Assembly (NCBI GenBank): GCA_016280565.1
Contig: JAEEGY010000060.1
Location: 1 to 8,124, forward strand
Length of the DNA: 8,124 bases
Direction: 5' to 3'
Source: Fretibacterium sp.
Lineage (GTDB): Bacteria > Synergistota > Synergistia > Synergistales > Aminobacteriaceae
In this document: positions 1 through 7,300 of the stretch, in pieces
Layout of the letters: the number at the start of each line of letters is the position of its first letter
How positions within the stretch are numbered: the first letter of the stretch is position 1
Notes under the pieces: model-generated
What the model was told of the DNA's origin: nothing
The model's input: only the letters and a program-made list of their open reading frames with translations
Database searches by the model: none
Position numbers and translations under genes: made by a program

Positions 1-1163
1 AGCTTCTTTCCCTCGCAGTACTCCAAACTGGCCCCGCCGCCCGTGGAGACGTGAGAGACCTTGTCCGCCACACCAAACTGCCGCACGGCCGACGCCGTGT
101 CCCCGCCGCCGATGACCGTCACCGCTCCGGCCTTCGTACAGTCCGCGACGGCAGAAGCGAGTTTTTTGCTGCCCTCCGCAAAGAGGGGATTCTCAAAGAC
201 GCCCATGGGCCCGTTCCAGAGGACGGACTTCGCGCCCTTCAGCGCATCCACAAAGAGGGCCACGGTCTTGGGGCCAACGTCCAGGCCCATCTTGTCCGCG
301 GGCATGGCAGAGCTTTCCGCCACGGCTGTCTCCGTGGAGTCCAGCCCGTCCGCCACTACGCTGTCCACGGGCAGAAGCACCTTCACGCCCATTTTCTCGG
401 CCTTGGCAAGGGTCTCACGGGCGAAGTCCAGACGGTCCTCCTCGCAGAGGGACTTGCCGATCTCAAGCCCCTTAGCCTTGAGGAACGTGTAGGCCATGCC
501 GCCACCGATGAGGATGGTCGTGGCCTTGTCCAGCAGGTTGCCCACCACCGCGATCTTGTCCGACACCTTGGCTCCGCCCAGGATGAGGACGTAGGGCTTT
601 GCTGGGGTCTCGCTGACAGCGCCCAGCATCTCCGCCTCGCGCATCAGCAGGTCCCCGGCGAAGGAGGTCAACAGGGGGATAACGCCGCTGGTGGAGACAT
701 CGGCCCGGTGGCAGGCGCTGAAGGCGTCCATGACGAACACGTCGAAGGGCGCGGCCATCTGTTTGGCAAAATCCGGGTCGTTCTTCTGCTCCTCGGGGTG
801 GAAGCGGGAGTTCTCAAGGAGCACGATCTCCTTCGCCGGGTCCTTCACAGCAGCCAAAGCCTCGGCCACCTTAGCACCCACGCAGTCGTCCACAAAGCGG
901 ACCTTGAGCCCATAGGCCTTCTCCACGTCCGGCACGATCTGGGAGAGGGAGAACGCCGGATCCACTTTGCCCTTGGGACGTCCAAAGTGGGAGACCAGAG
1001 CCACCTTTGCCCCCGCGTTCAGGAGCTTCTTCAGCGTGCTGGTGTGGGCGCGGATGCGTGCGTCGTCCTTCACCTTGCCGTTCTTAAAGGGGACGTTGAA
1101 GTCCACCCTCATCAGGACCTTCTTGCCCTGAACATCCTTAGCCTCAAATGTCTTCAGCTTCAA
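1..1163 (-). CDS. pgk: Phosphoglycerate kinase, C-terminal end cut by window edge
   Basis: Cytoplasmic glycolytic and gluconeogenic enzyme that transfers phosphate between 1,3-bisphosphoglycerate and ADP. The 387 visible residues read without interruption and show the family motifs in order: MRVDFNVP (18-25), DDARIRA (33-39), SHFGRPKG (58-65), LLENSRFHP (115-123), DAFSACHRAD (146-155), GGAKVSDK (196-203), GGGMAYTFL (220-228), WNGPMGVFE (316-324), GGGDTASA (352-359) and STGGGASLE (373-381). Only about 10 C-terminal residues should lie outside the window. I place the start at a TTG (1161-1163): it gives the usual N-terminal length and sits 10 nt from an AGGAG. No ATG or GTG precedes the first conserved strand in frame. 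The gene lies 38 nt behind whiA and is probably co-transcribed with it. KNGKV, DARIRA and DVFVMDAF resemble the short E. coli-type enzyme. The loop at 146-157 departs from the common FGTAHRAH form. Identification is secure; the start is likely. Confidence 0.97.
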   Translation of the reverse strand, partial: MKLKTFEAKDVQGKKVLMRVDFNVPFKNGKVKDDARIRAHTSTLKKLLNAGAKVALVSHFGRPKGKVDPAFSLSQIVPDVEKAYGLKVRFVDDCVGAKVAEALAAVKDPAKEIVLLENSRFHPEEQKNDPDFAKQMAAPFDVFVMDAFSACHRADVSTSGVIPLLTSFAGDLLMREAEMLGAVSETPAKPYVLILGGAKVSDKIAVVGNLLDKATTILIGGGMAYTFLKAKGLEIGKSLCEEDRLDFARETLAKAEKMGVKVLLPVDSVVADGLDSTETAVAESSAMPADKMGLDVGPKTVALFVDALKGAKSVLWNGPMGVFENPLFAEGSKKLASAVADCTKAGAVTVIGGGDTASAVRQFGVADKVSHVSTGGGASLEYCEGKK

Positions 1164-1173
1164 ACCAACAACA

Positions 1174-1181
1174 CTCCTTTT
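1174..1181 (-). promoter_or_regulatory. Shine-Dalgarno for pgk supporting a TTG start
   Basis: On the minus strand the sequence AAAAGGAG lies here, and 10 nt separate it from the TTG at 1161-1163. It is the only good Shine-Dalgarno in the whiA–pgk gap. It decides the start codon, because no ATG or GTG is available in frame near it. Confidence 0.7.
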
Positions 1182-1201
1182 CAGATTTTACTCTGTCCAG
1201 C

Positions 1202-2143
1202 TCAGGGGGATACGGTCTCCCCTGCTCCCTTTGACACATAATCGCTCAAACGAGCCCAGCGATATTGTACAGTACTTTTTTGAATGGGGGTAATCAGTTT
1301 CTTCCCCAGTTCTGAGAGTGACGCCTCGGGGTTTGCCAGTCGTGCCTCTGCGAGCTGGCGCAGCGCGGGCGGCAGAGTAGGCAGAAGCCCTTCCCGGCTC
1401 GCCCTTGAGGCTAACCTCATCTGCTCCTCCGCGACGCGAACCACCCGCCGGATGTTCGCCGTATCGCAGTTGCTCACGCGGTTGGCATGGTCACGCATGG
1501 AGCGCATGATCACCCGCTCCTCCATCTTCAGCGACGAGGAGGGAAGTCCCAGGTTGCAGAGGAACGTCACGATGCTCTCCTGGTCCCGGAGAAACATCTC
1601 CTGCGCCCCGTGAAAGACACGCCCCCGCCAGCGGAGCCCCGTCCGTGAAAGGAGCCCCCTCACCGGTCCTGCGACAGAGGAAAGCCCCACACGGAAAACC
1701 AGATAATATCCCGACTTCGGGAGGTAAAGTCCCCCACAACTCCCCCACAGTCCGCGTAACCAGGACCACAGGACGGAAGGGGCCTCCTCAGGGGGTTCCG
1801 GTGGCTTTTCTGCCATCTCCCGGGCCAGGTTCCACGCAAAGCATCCAACATCCTCCTGGAAAACCGCCGGGAGGCAAATAAGGACGCTTCCTTTTCTTCC
1901 CTGCTCTTTGTCGGGGAAGCTGACAATGTCCGCGATATCCAAGTCCGGATACCATGGCGTCTGCCGCCAAAGCCTCATCAGGCGGCGCACCACGCGCAGC
2001 CGGTTCGTCCTAAAGGTGGGCAGCAAGCCGGCCAGCATTCCCATACACTCGGCCTCGACGTCCTTCCCCCTGGCGGAACAGAGTCCCCATTCGTCCCAGA
2101 TCGCGTCAACCAGGCTATCCCTGCGGGAAAGCATAAACCTCAC
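1202..2143 (-). CDS. whiA: Divergent WhiA-family DNA-binding regulator
   Basis: 313-residue protein. WhiA proteins carry a LAGLIDADG-like N-terminal domain without nuclease function and a C-terminal helix-turn-helix. They act in sporulation septation in Streptomyces and in cell division and chromosome segregation in Bacillus. The C-terminal half is recognisable: NRVSNCDTAN (221-230) matches the family NR-x-x-NC-[DE]-TAN signature. It is followed by LPPALRQLAEARL (257-269), NPEASLSELGKKL (271-283) and an HTH end QKSTVQYR (288-295), where most relatives have KSGVNHR. The N-terminal half is weak: WLRGLWGSCGGLYLP (128-142) appears to align with the usual LRGAFLAGGS region, and HLE is missing. The GTG start overlaps the yvcK stop by 4 bases and has a GGAGGGAGA run 5' of it. 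An ATG three codons later is possible. Position directly after rapZ and yvcK strongly supports the name. Its target here is unknown. Confidence 0.88.
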   Translation of the reverse strand: MRFMLSRRDSLVDAIWDEWGLCSARGKDVEAECMGMLAGLLPTFRTNRLRVVRRLMRLWRQTPWYPDLDIADIVSFPDKEQGRKGSVLICLPAVFQEDVGCFAWNLAREMAEKPPEPPEEAPSVLWSWLRGLWGSCGGLYLPKSGYYLVFRVGLSSVAGPVRGLLSRTGLRWRGRVFHGAQEMFLRDQESIVTFLCNLGLPSSSLKMEERVIMRSMRDHANRVSNCDTANIRRVVRVAEEQMRLASRASREGLLPTLPPALRQLAEARLANPEASLSELGKKLITPIQKSTVQYRWARLSDYVSKGAGETVSP

Positions 2144-3294
2144 TCTCCCTCCGTGACGGGGTCGGAGGCGCCCAGGTGGCGGCAGAAGCGGAAGACGATC
2201 GCGGCCAGCTTCTGAGGATCATGCCTCAGGACCCGCTCCCCCGCCTGGTTGGTGGTCACCAGCGCCGTGGGGGCCTCAATGCAGAGGCAGCCCATTCCCT
2301 GGATGATCTCCCGCTGGTGTCGATCCAGATAGAGCGGGGTGGCCCCTCGTTCCGTGTAGGATGCGACGATGCCATCGGGGATGGGGTCGCTGTTGACAAT
2401 GATGCAGTCTGGGACCGCACCCAGAGCGGCAGAAACCCAATCCAGGTGCTGGACGATGTTCATGCCCTCCGTCTCCTCCGGCTGGGTCATTAAGTTAGCG
2501 ATATAGACCTTCGGGGCCTGCGCGTCGCGGACCTTCTCGGCGAACTCCGGCAACAGCAGGTTTGGGATTACGCTGGTGAAGAGGCTGCCCGGCCCCAGCA
2601 GGATAATGTCCGCCTCGTCCACGGCACTGACAACATCCGCCAGAGGACGGGCGCCCTGAGGCTCCAGCCATATCTCCTGAAGCTCCCGCCCGTGCCGGGA
2701 GATTCCTAACTCTCCCCTCACCTGCTGCCCGTCCCGCGTCTGCCCCACCAGGGTGATGCCCTCCGTCGTGACAGGGAGCACCCGGCCCCGGATGGCCAGC
2801 AGGTGGTTCATCTGCTCCACCGCGACGCTGAAGTCCCCGCAGAGCTCTGTGACGGCCAGGAGAAGAAGGTTCCCCAGGCTGTGCCCCTCCAGCTCGCCCC
2901 GGTCAAAGCGGAAATCCAGGATACGCTTGAGCGCGTTGTCGTTCTCCGCCAAGGCCACGATGCAGTTGCGCACGTCCCCGGGCGGCAGCACGCCCCACTC
3001 CATGCGAAGCCGGCCGGAGCTCCCTCCCTCGTCCGTCACGGCAACGACGGCTGTGATGTTGCGCGTGAAGGCCTTGATGCCCTTGAGGAGTGTTGAGAGC
3101 CCCGTTCCCCCTCCCACTGCAACAATCGACGGCCCCATCGCCAGACGGCGGGCAATGGCCCCACGAATGGGGTCCCTGCTCCCGCGGAAGAGGCGTATGT
3201 CGAAGGCTACGATCACGAAGAGGGTGACGAACACACCCAGGGCAAAGCCCAGGGCCCAACCCCACAGGGGGGAGCCTGCCGCGTCGAGCATCAT
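2140..3294 (-). CDS. yvcK: Gluconeogenesis factor YvcK (CofD-like), with N-terminal membrane helix
   Basis: 384 residues from the chosen start. YvcK proteins share the fold of CofD (2-phospho-L-lactate transferase). In Bacillus YvcK binds UDP-sugars and is required on gluconeogenic carbon and for normal morphology. Family motifs are intact: GGGTGLSTLLKGI (61-73), VTDEGGSSGRLR (86-97), PPGDVRNC (104-111), GHSLGNLLLLA (137-147), GPGSLFTSVIPNLL (234-247) and ANLMTQPEET (266-275). Unlike Bacillus YvcK, about 60 residues precede the catalytic-fold domain. They include a hydrophobic segment (about 10-31, W-G-W-A-L to V-A-F) followed by R34 and R37, which predicts a single helix with the main domain in the cytoplasm. 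I chose the ATG at 3292-3294 because it overlaps the rapZ stop as ATGA, like the junction with whiA. An in-frame GTG at 3324 would add 10 residues and deepen the overlap, without a visible Shine-Dalgarno. Family assignment is very secure. Confidence 0.95.
   Translation of the reverse strand: MMLDAAGSPLWGWALGFALGVFVTLFVIVAFDIRLFRGSRDPIRGAIARRLAMGPSIVAVGGGTGLSTLLKGIKAFTRNITAVVAVTDEGGSSGRLRMEWGVLPPGDVRNCIVALAENDNALKRILDFRFDRGELEGHSLGNLLLLAVTELCGDFSVAVEQMNHLLAIRGRVLPVTTEGITLVGQTRDGQQVRGELGISRHGRELQEIWLEPQGARPLADVVSAVDEADIILLGPGSLFTSVIPNLLLPEFAEKVRDAQAPKVYIANLMTQPEETEGMNIVQHLDWVSAALGAVPDCIIVNSDPIPDGIVASYTERGATPLYLDRHQREIIQGMGCLCIEAPTALVTTNQAGERVLRHDPQKLAAIVFRFCRHLGASDPVTEGE
2144..2152 (-). promoter_or_regulatory. 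Shine-Dalgarno for whiA inside yvcK end
   Basis: The minus strand carries GGAGGGAGA directly before the GTG start of whiA, inside the last codons of yvcK. The core GGAGG is 4 nt from the GTG, which is short but workable. It favours the GTG over the ATG nine bases further on, and with the 4-base overlap suggests coupled translation. Confidence 0.55.
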
Positions 3295-4238
3295 AGCCGG
3301 GGGACGGAAACGGGTCCCTGCCACTTATCACGGTGGAGAATACGGACGGCCCGCCCGTATTTCGCCGCACAGATCTCATAAAGCCACTCCGCCACCGCGA
3401 CGGAACGGTGACGTCCCCCCGTGCAGCCGACGGCGATATGGAGCTGAGTCTTCACCGCCATGAGGTACTGAGGGATGGCGAAGTCCAGGAAATTCCGGCA
3501 GCGTTCCATAAACTCCCCTGTCTCCGGGAAGGTACGCAGGTAATCCTGCACGGCCTGGTCTGTACCCGTAAGGTTTCTGAGATCGTCCACATAATAGGGA
3601 TTGGGAAGGCCCCGCACGTCCAGGACAAAGCTGCTGTCCTGCGGCACACCGTATTTGAATCCAAAGGAGCTGATGATCAGCGAGACGCTCCCCTCTGAGT
3701 CCTCGAAAAACTCCTTCACCAGACGCTCCCTGTGCTGGTGAAGGTCCATCATGGAGGTATCGATAACGACGTCGGCCCGTTCCAGTACCGGAGCCAGCAC
3801 CTCACGCTCCCTCAGGATGCCCTCGCGGGTCGAGAGCCCCTTGGCTAAGGGGTGAACGCGGCGGGTCCTCTCGTAGCGCCGGAGAAGTTCTTCATCAGAG
3901 GCAGTGAGAAACAGAACCCGCACCCGACCTGTTGAGGAAGCGCGCACGGTGTCAATAGCCCGGATAAAGTCCCCCGCCTCCGCGTGAAGAGGGTTACTGT
4001 CGACGTTGCGCACGTCGAGCGTCACGACGACGCCCCTCTCGGTGGCCGAGGGTTTGTCGGCCAGCAGGTGGAAGAGCTGAGGAAGGAGCTCCGGTGGAAG
4101 ACCGTCGACCGTGATGAAGCCGAAGTCCTCCAGGACCTTCAGCGTCATCGTCTTGCCCGCGCCGCTCATGCCCGTCACGATAATGAACTGCCGGATGCCC
4201 TTTTCCTGCTTCGGTCTTTGCCCCTGTCTTTCGTCCAT
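3291..4238 (-). CDS. rapZ: RapZ/YvcJ family nucleotide-binding protein
   Basis: 315 residues, somewhat longer than the usual 285-295 because of about 15 extra polar residues at the N-terminus. The N-terminal P-loop domain has Walker A GMSGAGKT (23-30), a Walker B-like strand VVVTLD (70-75) and the family TRRVHPL (125-131). The C-terminal domain shows SFGFKYGVP (191-199), DVRGLPNPYY (207-216) and GCTGGRHRSVAVAE (271-284), all hallmark motifs. In E. coli RapZ delivers the sRNA GlmZ to RNase E and so controls glucosamine-6-phosphate synthase. In Bacillus, YvcJ is a nucleotide-hydrolysing protein of less clear role. The C-terminus here ends in HRDKWQGPVSVPRL and lacks the lysine/arginine cluster of the E. 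coli tail, so GlmZ-style RNA binding should not be assumed. It is the first gene of the minus-strand cluster, with an AAAGGCGG 9 nt before its ATG, and ends in a 4-base overlap with yvcK. Confidence 0.96.
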   Translation of the reverse strand: MDERQGQRPKQEKGIRQFIIVTGMSGAGKTMTLKVLEDFGFITVDGLPPELLPQLFHLLADKPSATERGVVVTLDVRNVDSNPLHAEAGDFIRAIDTVRASSTGRVRVLFLTASDEELLRRYERTRRVHPLAKGLSTREGILREREVLAPVLERADVVIDTSMMDLHQHRERLVKEFFEDSEGSVSLIISSFGFKYGVPQDSSFVLDVRGLPNPYYVDDLRNLTGTDQAVQDYLRTFPETGEFMERCRNFLDFAIPQYLMAVKTQLHIAVGCTGGRHRSVAVAEWLYEICAAKYGRAVRILHRDKWQGPVSVPRL

Positions 4239-4247
4239 ACTGCCGCA

Positions 4248-4255
4248 CCGCCTTT
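4248..4255 (-). promoter_or_regulatory. Probable Shine-Dalgarno for rapZ
   Basis: The minus strand reads AAAGGCGG, one mismatch from AAAGGAGG, 9 nt before the ATG at 4236-4238. It supports the first ATG as the start. Confidence 0.5.
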
Positions 4256-4264
4256 CGCCCGTTC

Positions 4265-4270
4265 ATTATA
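4265..4270 (-). promoter_or_regulatory. Putative -10 box for the rapZ-yvcK-whiA-pgk cluster
   Basis: A perfect TATAAT on the minus strand. Transcription would start near 4258, leaving a leader of about 20 nt that just contains the rapZ Shine-Dalgarno. At 16-18 bp spacing I see no convincing TTGACA-like -35 (the 17-bp position reads AGGCGT). The promoter may therefore be weak, activator-dependent or not of housekeeping type. The call rests on the -10 match, on position, and on the AT-rich gap in GC-rich DNA. Confidence 0.5.
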
Positions 4271-4279
4271 CCTTATACC
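4266..4279. repeat. Tandem direct repeat of TTATACC (2 copies)
   Basis: Two adjacent perfect copies of the heptamer TTATACC occur in the divergent promoter region. The first copy overlaps the minus-strand -10 box. It may be chance in an AT-rich spot, or a pair of regulator half-sites on one face of the helix. There is no further copy in the intergenic region. Confidence 0.6.
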
Positions 4280-4298
4280 GCAACCTGACGCCTCATAG

Positions 4299-4304
4299 TA
4301 TAAT
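4299..4304 (+). promoter_or_regulatory. Putative -10 box for the alpha-2-macroglobulin gene
   Basis: A perfect TATAAT on the plus strand, embedded in the most AT-rich stretch of the window. Transcription would start near 4311, giving a leader of about 27 nt that contains the AAGGAGG. The -35 position at 17 bp spacing reads TACCGC, a poor match. The box lies 28 bp from the opposing -10 box, so the two promoters would share DNA and could compete. Confidence 0.5.
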
Positions 4305-4323
4305 ATATGTAATCTCACCTTTT

Positions 4324-4330
4324 AAGGAGG
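4324..4330 (+). promoter_or_regulatory. Strong Shine-Dalgarno for alpha-2-macroglobulin gene
   Basis: AAGGAGG lies 7 nt before the ATG at 4338-4340, close to ideal. It fixes that ATG as the start rather than the in-frame ATG three codons later. Confidence 0.85.
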
Positions 4331-4337
4331 TTCGTTC

Positions 4338-7300
4338 ATGCGCGTAATGAGAAGAACCGTTTTGCTTTTAGCTCTTGTGGCGATCTGCGTGGGCCTTGCC
4401 GCCCCGGGGTTCGGCGCTCCCAAGCAGCCCTCGGTGAAGGACGTTGGAGGCGGGAAAGCTCCTTCGGGGATTCAGAGCTTTGCCCCGACCGGGAGTGTGG
4501 CGGATAACGTATCCTTCCGCGTCGTGTTCCGCAACCCGATGGTGGACAAGAAAGCCACGGGAAAGCCGGTAGACGTGGAGGACTTCCCCTTCACCGTCAC
4601 GCCGTCCATCCAGGCCGAAGGTAAGTGGACAAACGACCGCACGTTCACAGCCCGGCTCCTCGCCCCGCTGAGGATGGCGACGGCCTACACCGCGACGCTG
4701 AACGAGGGGCTTAAGGACCGCCGGGGCAACCCGGTGGGACAGGGGACGTTCCGCTTCCAGACCGATTCTCCGGAACCCACAGACATCAAGGCCATAATGG
4801 ACCGCAACGGCCGCGCCCTGTTCACCCTGACCTTCAACATGAAGGTTGACCCCAACCGTCTCAAAGGCTTCCTGCGTGTGCTGAATGAGCAGGGAAAGGC
4901 GCTGGACTACAGCTTCAACGGCGCTCTTCCCAGCCGCTCCGTCCGCGTCTCCGTCCCCGTTGAGCAGCGGGCCTCGCGGCAGAAATTCACCGTCCGTATC
5001 GCGGCAGGCCTCACGGGGAGCGAGGGCGACCTGGCCCTCAAGGAGGACTACAACGCCGTCGTCGCGCTGGATCCCACTCTGATGGTGACGGGCCTATACG
5101 GCGAGGAGGGGGCGATCCGCACCTCCTTCAACTTCGCGGTGGACCCTGAGACGGCGAGGGATTTCATCACCATCGAGCCGGCCGAGAACTTCTCAGTGGA
5201 ATCCACCTACAGCGATGAGATGTTCCGTATCCGCGGGGACTTCAAGCCTCGCGATCGCTTCGTCGTCACCCTGCGCAAGGGGTTGCCAAGCAAGCAGGGT
5301 GGGCTTGTCCTGAAGGATGACTTCAAGCAGGCGCTCATCATGCCCGACCTGGAGTCCGAGGTTACCCTCCCCTCATCCGGCGCCTACCTCACGGCCCTGG
5401 GCAAGGGGCTCATCCCTCTTGAGCTGGTCAACGTCAAGAAGCTCCAGGTGAGCCTGTGGCGTCTCTACGAGAACAACATCCCCTACGTCATTCGCGGAGA
5501 GTATCACAACTTCCAGAAGGACCTGGCGCGCCGCGTTTACACGCGGGACTTTGACTTGTCCCTGCCGCTGAACGAGCGCGTGCGCCGCAGCCTTTCTGTG
5601 GCGGATATGGCAGACGGCGAGCGCGGACTCTTCCTTCTCTCCGTCCGTGACCTGGAGAAGGGCTATTGGGCGGAGGAGGACCAGATCCTTAACCTCAGTG
5701 ACCTGGGGGCTGTGGCCCGCATCTGGGAGGATGGTCTTCTGCTTTGGGTCAACACGCTCACCGGCACGGAGCCCGTCGAGGGCGCGGAGGTCCGCATCTA
5801 CTCCGGGGCCAACCAGCTCATCGCGGAGGGAAAGACCGACAAGGACGGTATCTTCCTTAATCAGAGGAAGGAGCCCTGGGGGACCGAAGGCCAGACCCCG
5901 CGTCTTGCCATCATCTCCAAGGGCAAGGACCTGACTTACCTCCAACTCACCCGCGACCTTCTCTCCCAGGAGATGTTCGACACGGCCGGGCGTCCGTGGT
6001 TCCGCGAGGATACGCGCCCCTACGATGCGCTCATCTTCTCGCCCCGCGACATCTACCGCACGGGCGAGGAGGCCTCGTTTAAGGCGGTCGTCCGCAATGC
6101 TGACGTGACGGCTCCCGCGCCCTTCCCGGTGCTGTTCGTCGTCCGGGATCCCCTGGGTCGCAAGACGCGCCAGGAGACAGTCCTGTTGAACGACGCGGGC
6201 AGCGCGCTCCTTGACCTTTCCCTGCCCTCCAACGCCCTGACCGGCCGCTGGACGGTGGCCCTGGCCCTGCCCGGTAAGGAGGACTCCCCGCTGGCGTCCA
6301 TGGGCTTCCACGTCGAGGACTTCGCGCCTCCGCGTATCGAGGTGAAGCTGGACTCCGAAGCAAAGACTCTCACCCAGGGCGACGCGTTCCGGGGCGACCT
6401 GTCTGCCCGCTGGCTGTTTGGCATGGACGGAGCCGGGCTCCCCTACAAGGTCTCCTGGTGGGCGCAGGCCTCCGATTTCCGTCCCACCCAGGATCGCTGG
6501 AAGGGCTACACCTTTGGGGACCCGTCGCGCACGTTCTCCCGCACCGAGGGGGAATTTGGCTCCACCTATAATCTGAGCGACAAGGGCACCGGGTCATTCA
6601 CCCTTAACCTGACCGCGGACTGGCAGGCCCCCTCGACAATTGATGTTACGTTGAAGGCCGAGGTCATGGAGGACGGTGGACGCTGGGTCTCCAGCACCGT
6701 CACGCGCCCCTACTTCCCCTCCCCCTGGCTGTTGGGCATCGCCTCCGCCAGCGACAGCATGGCCGTGAGGAACGATCTTAAGTTCAAGATCGCCGCTGTC
6801 GCCCCGGACGAGTCCCCCGCTGATCCCGGCGAGCTCACGGCGACGCTCTACCGTGTCACGTGGAACTATAACATGGTGGAGGTCGACGGCTACCGCCGGT
6901 GGCAGAGCTCCGAGGAACTGTCGAAGGTTGCGGAGAAGACCGTGACCCTGAAGAACGGCCTGGGCTCCGTCACCTTCCGGCCCGAGGAATGGGGCACCTA
7001 TATGGTGCGCGTGTCCGATGAGCAGGACAGCGCGCGGGCGGTATGCCGCTTCTTTGCGGATGACCCGCAGTACGCCGGGCGCACCGGTTCCCAGCTCCTT
7101 GACCGCATTGAAGTTGCAACGGACAAGGAGTTCTACAAGCCGGGCGAGACGGCGAAGGTGACGCTGCGCGTCCCGTTTGAGGGGTTGCTGCTCGTCAGCG
7201 TTGAGGGATCCCAGCCGATCTCCCGCCAGATCCTTAAGGCGGAGGAGGGCGAAGTCACGGTTGATGTCCCCGTCACGGAGGCTATGACACCCAACGCCTG

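Noticed and set aside
1185..1190. Minus-strand TAAAAT as a separate pgk promoter -10 box
   Set aside because: There is no acceptable -35 at 16-18 bp, and the gap is short enough for read-through from whiA. A weak internal promoter cannot be excluded.
51..1241. Long plus-strand open frame of 396 codons opposite pgk
   Set aside because: It lies wholly antisense to a clear pgk, has the biased composition typical of GC-rich shadow frames (many H, G, R, L, V) and shows no family motif or Shine-Dalgarno.
1267..1281. GTACAGTAC followed by a run of T as a possible terminator
   Set aside because: The stem is only 4 bp around a single base, AT/GC mixed, and it lies inside the conserved HTH codons of whiA. 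It reads as a terminator only on the plus strand, where no gene ends.
3295..3324. Upstream GTG start for yvcK adding 10 residues
   Set aside because: No Shine-Dalgarno is visible before it, and it would overlap rapZ by 34 nt. The ATG at 3292-3294 gives the ATGA overlap typical of coupled genes. It remains a possible alternative.
4377..4388. Lipoprotein signal at C17 of the macroglobulin
   Set aside because: The residue before the cysteine is isoleucine, which does not fit the lipobox, so I did not annotate a lipidation site.
4885..5082. Small plus-strand frame of 65 codons within the macroglobulin gene
   Set aside because: It lies in another frame inside a continuous coding region, has low-complexity Ser/Arg/Pro composition and no ribosome binding site.
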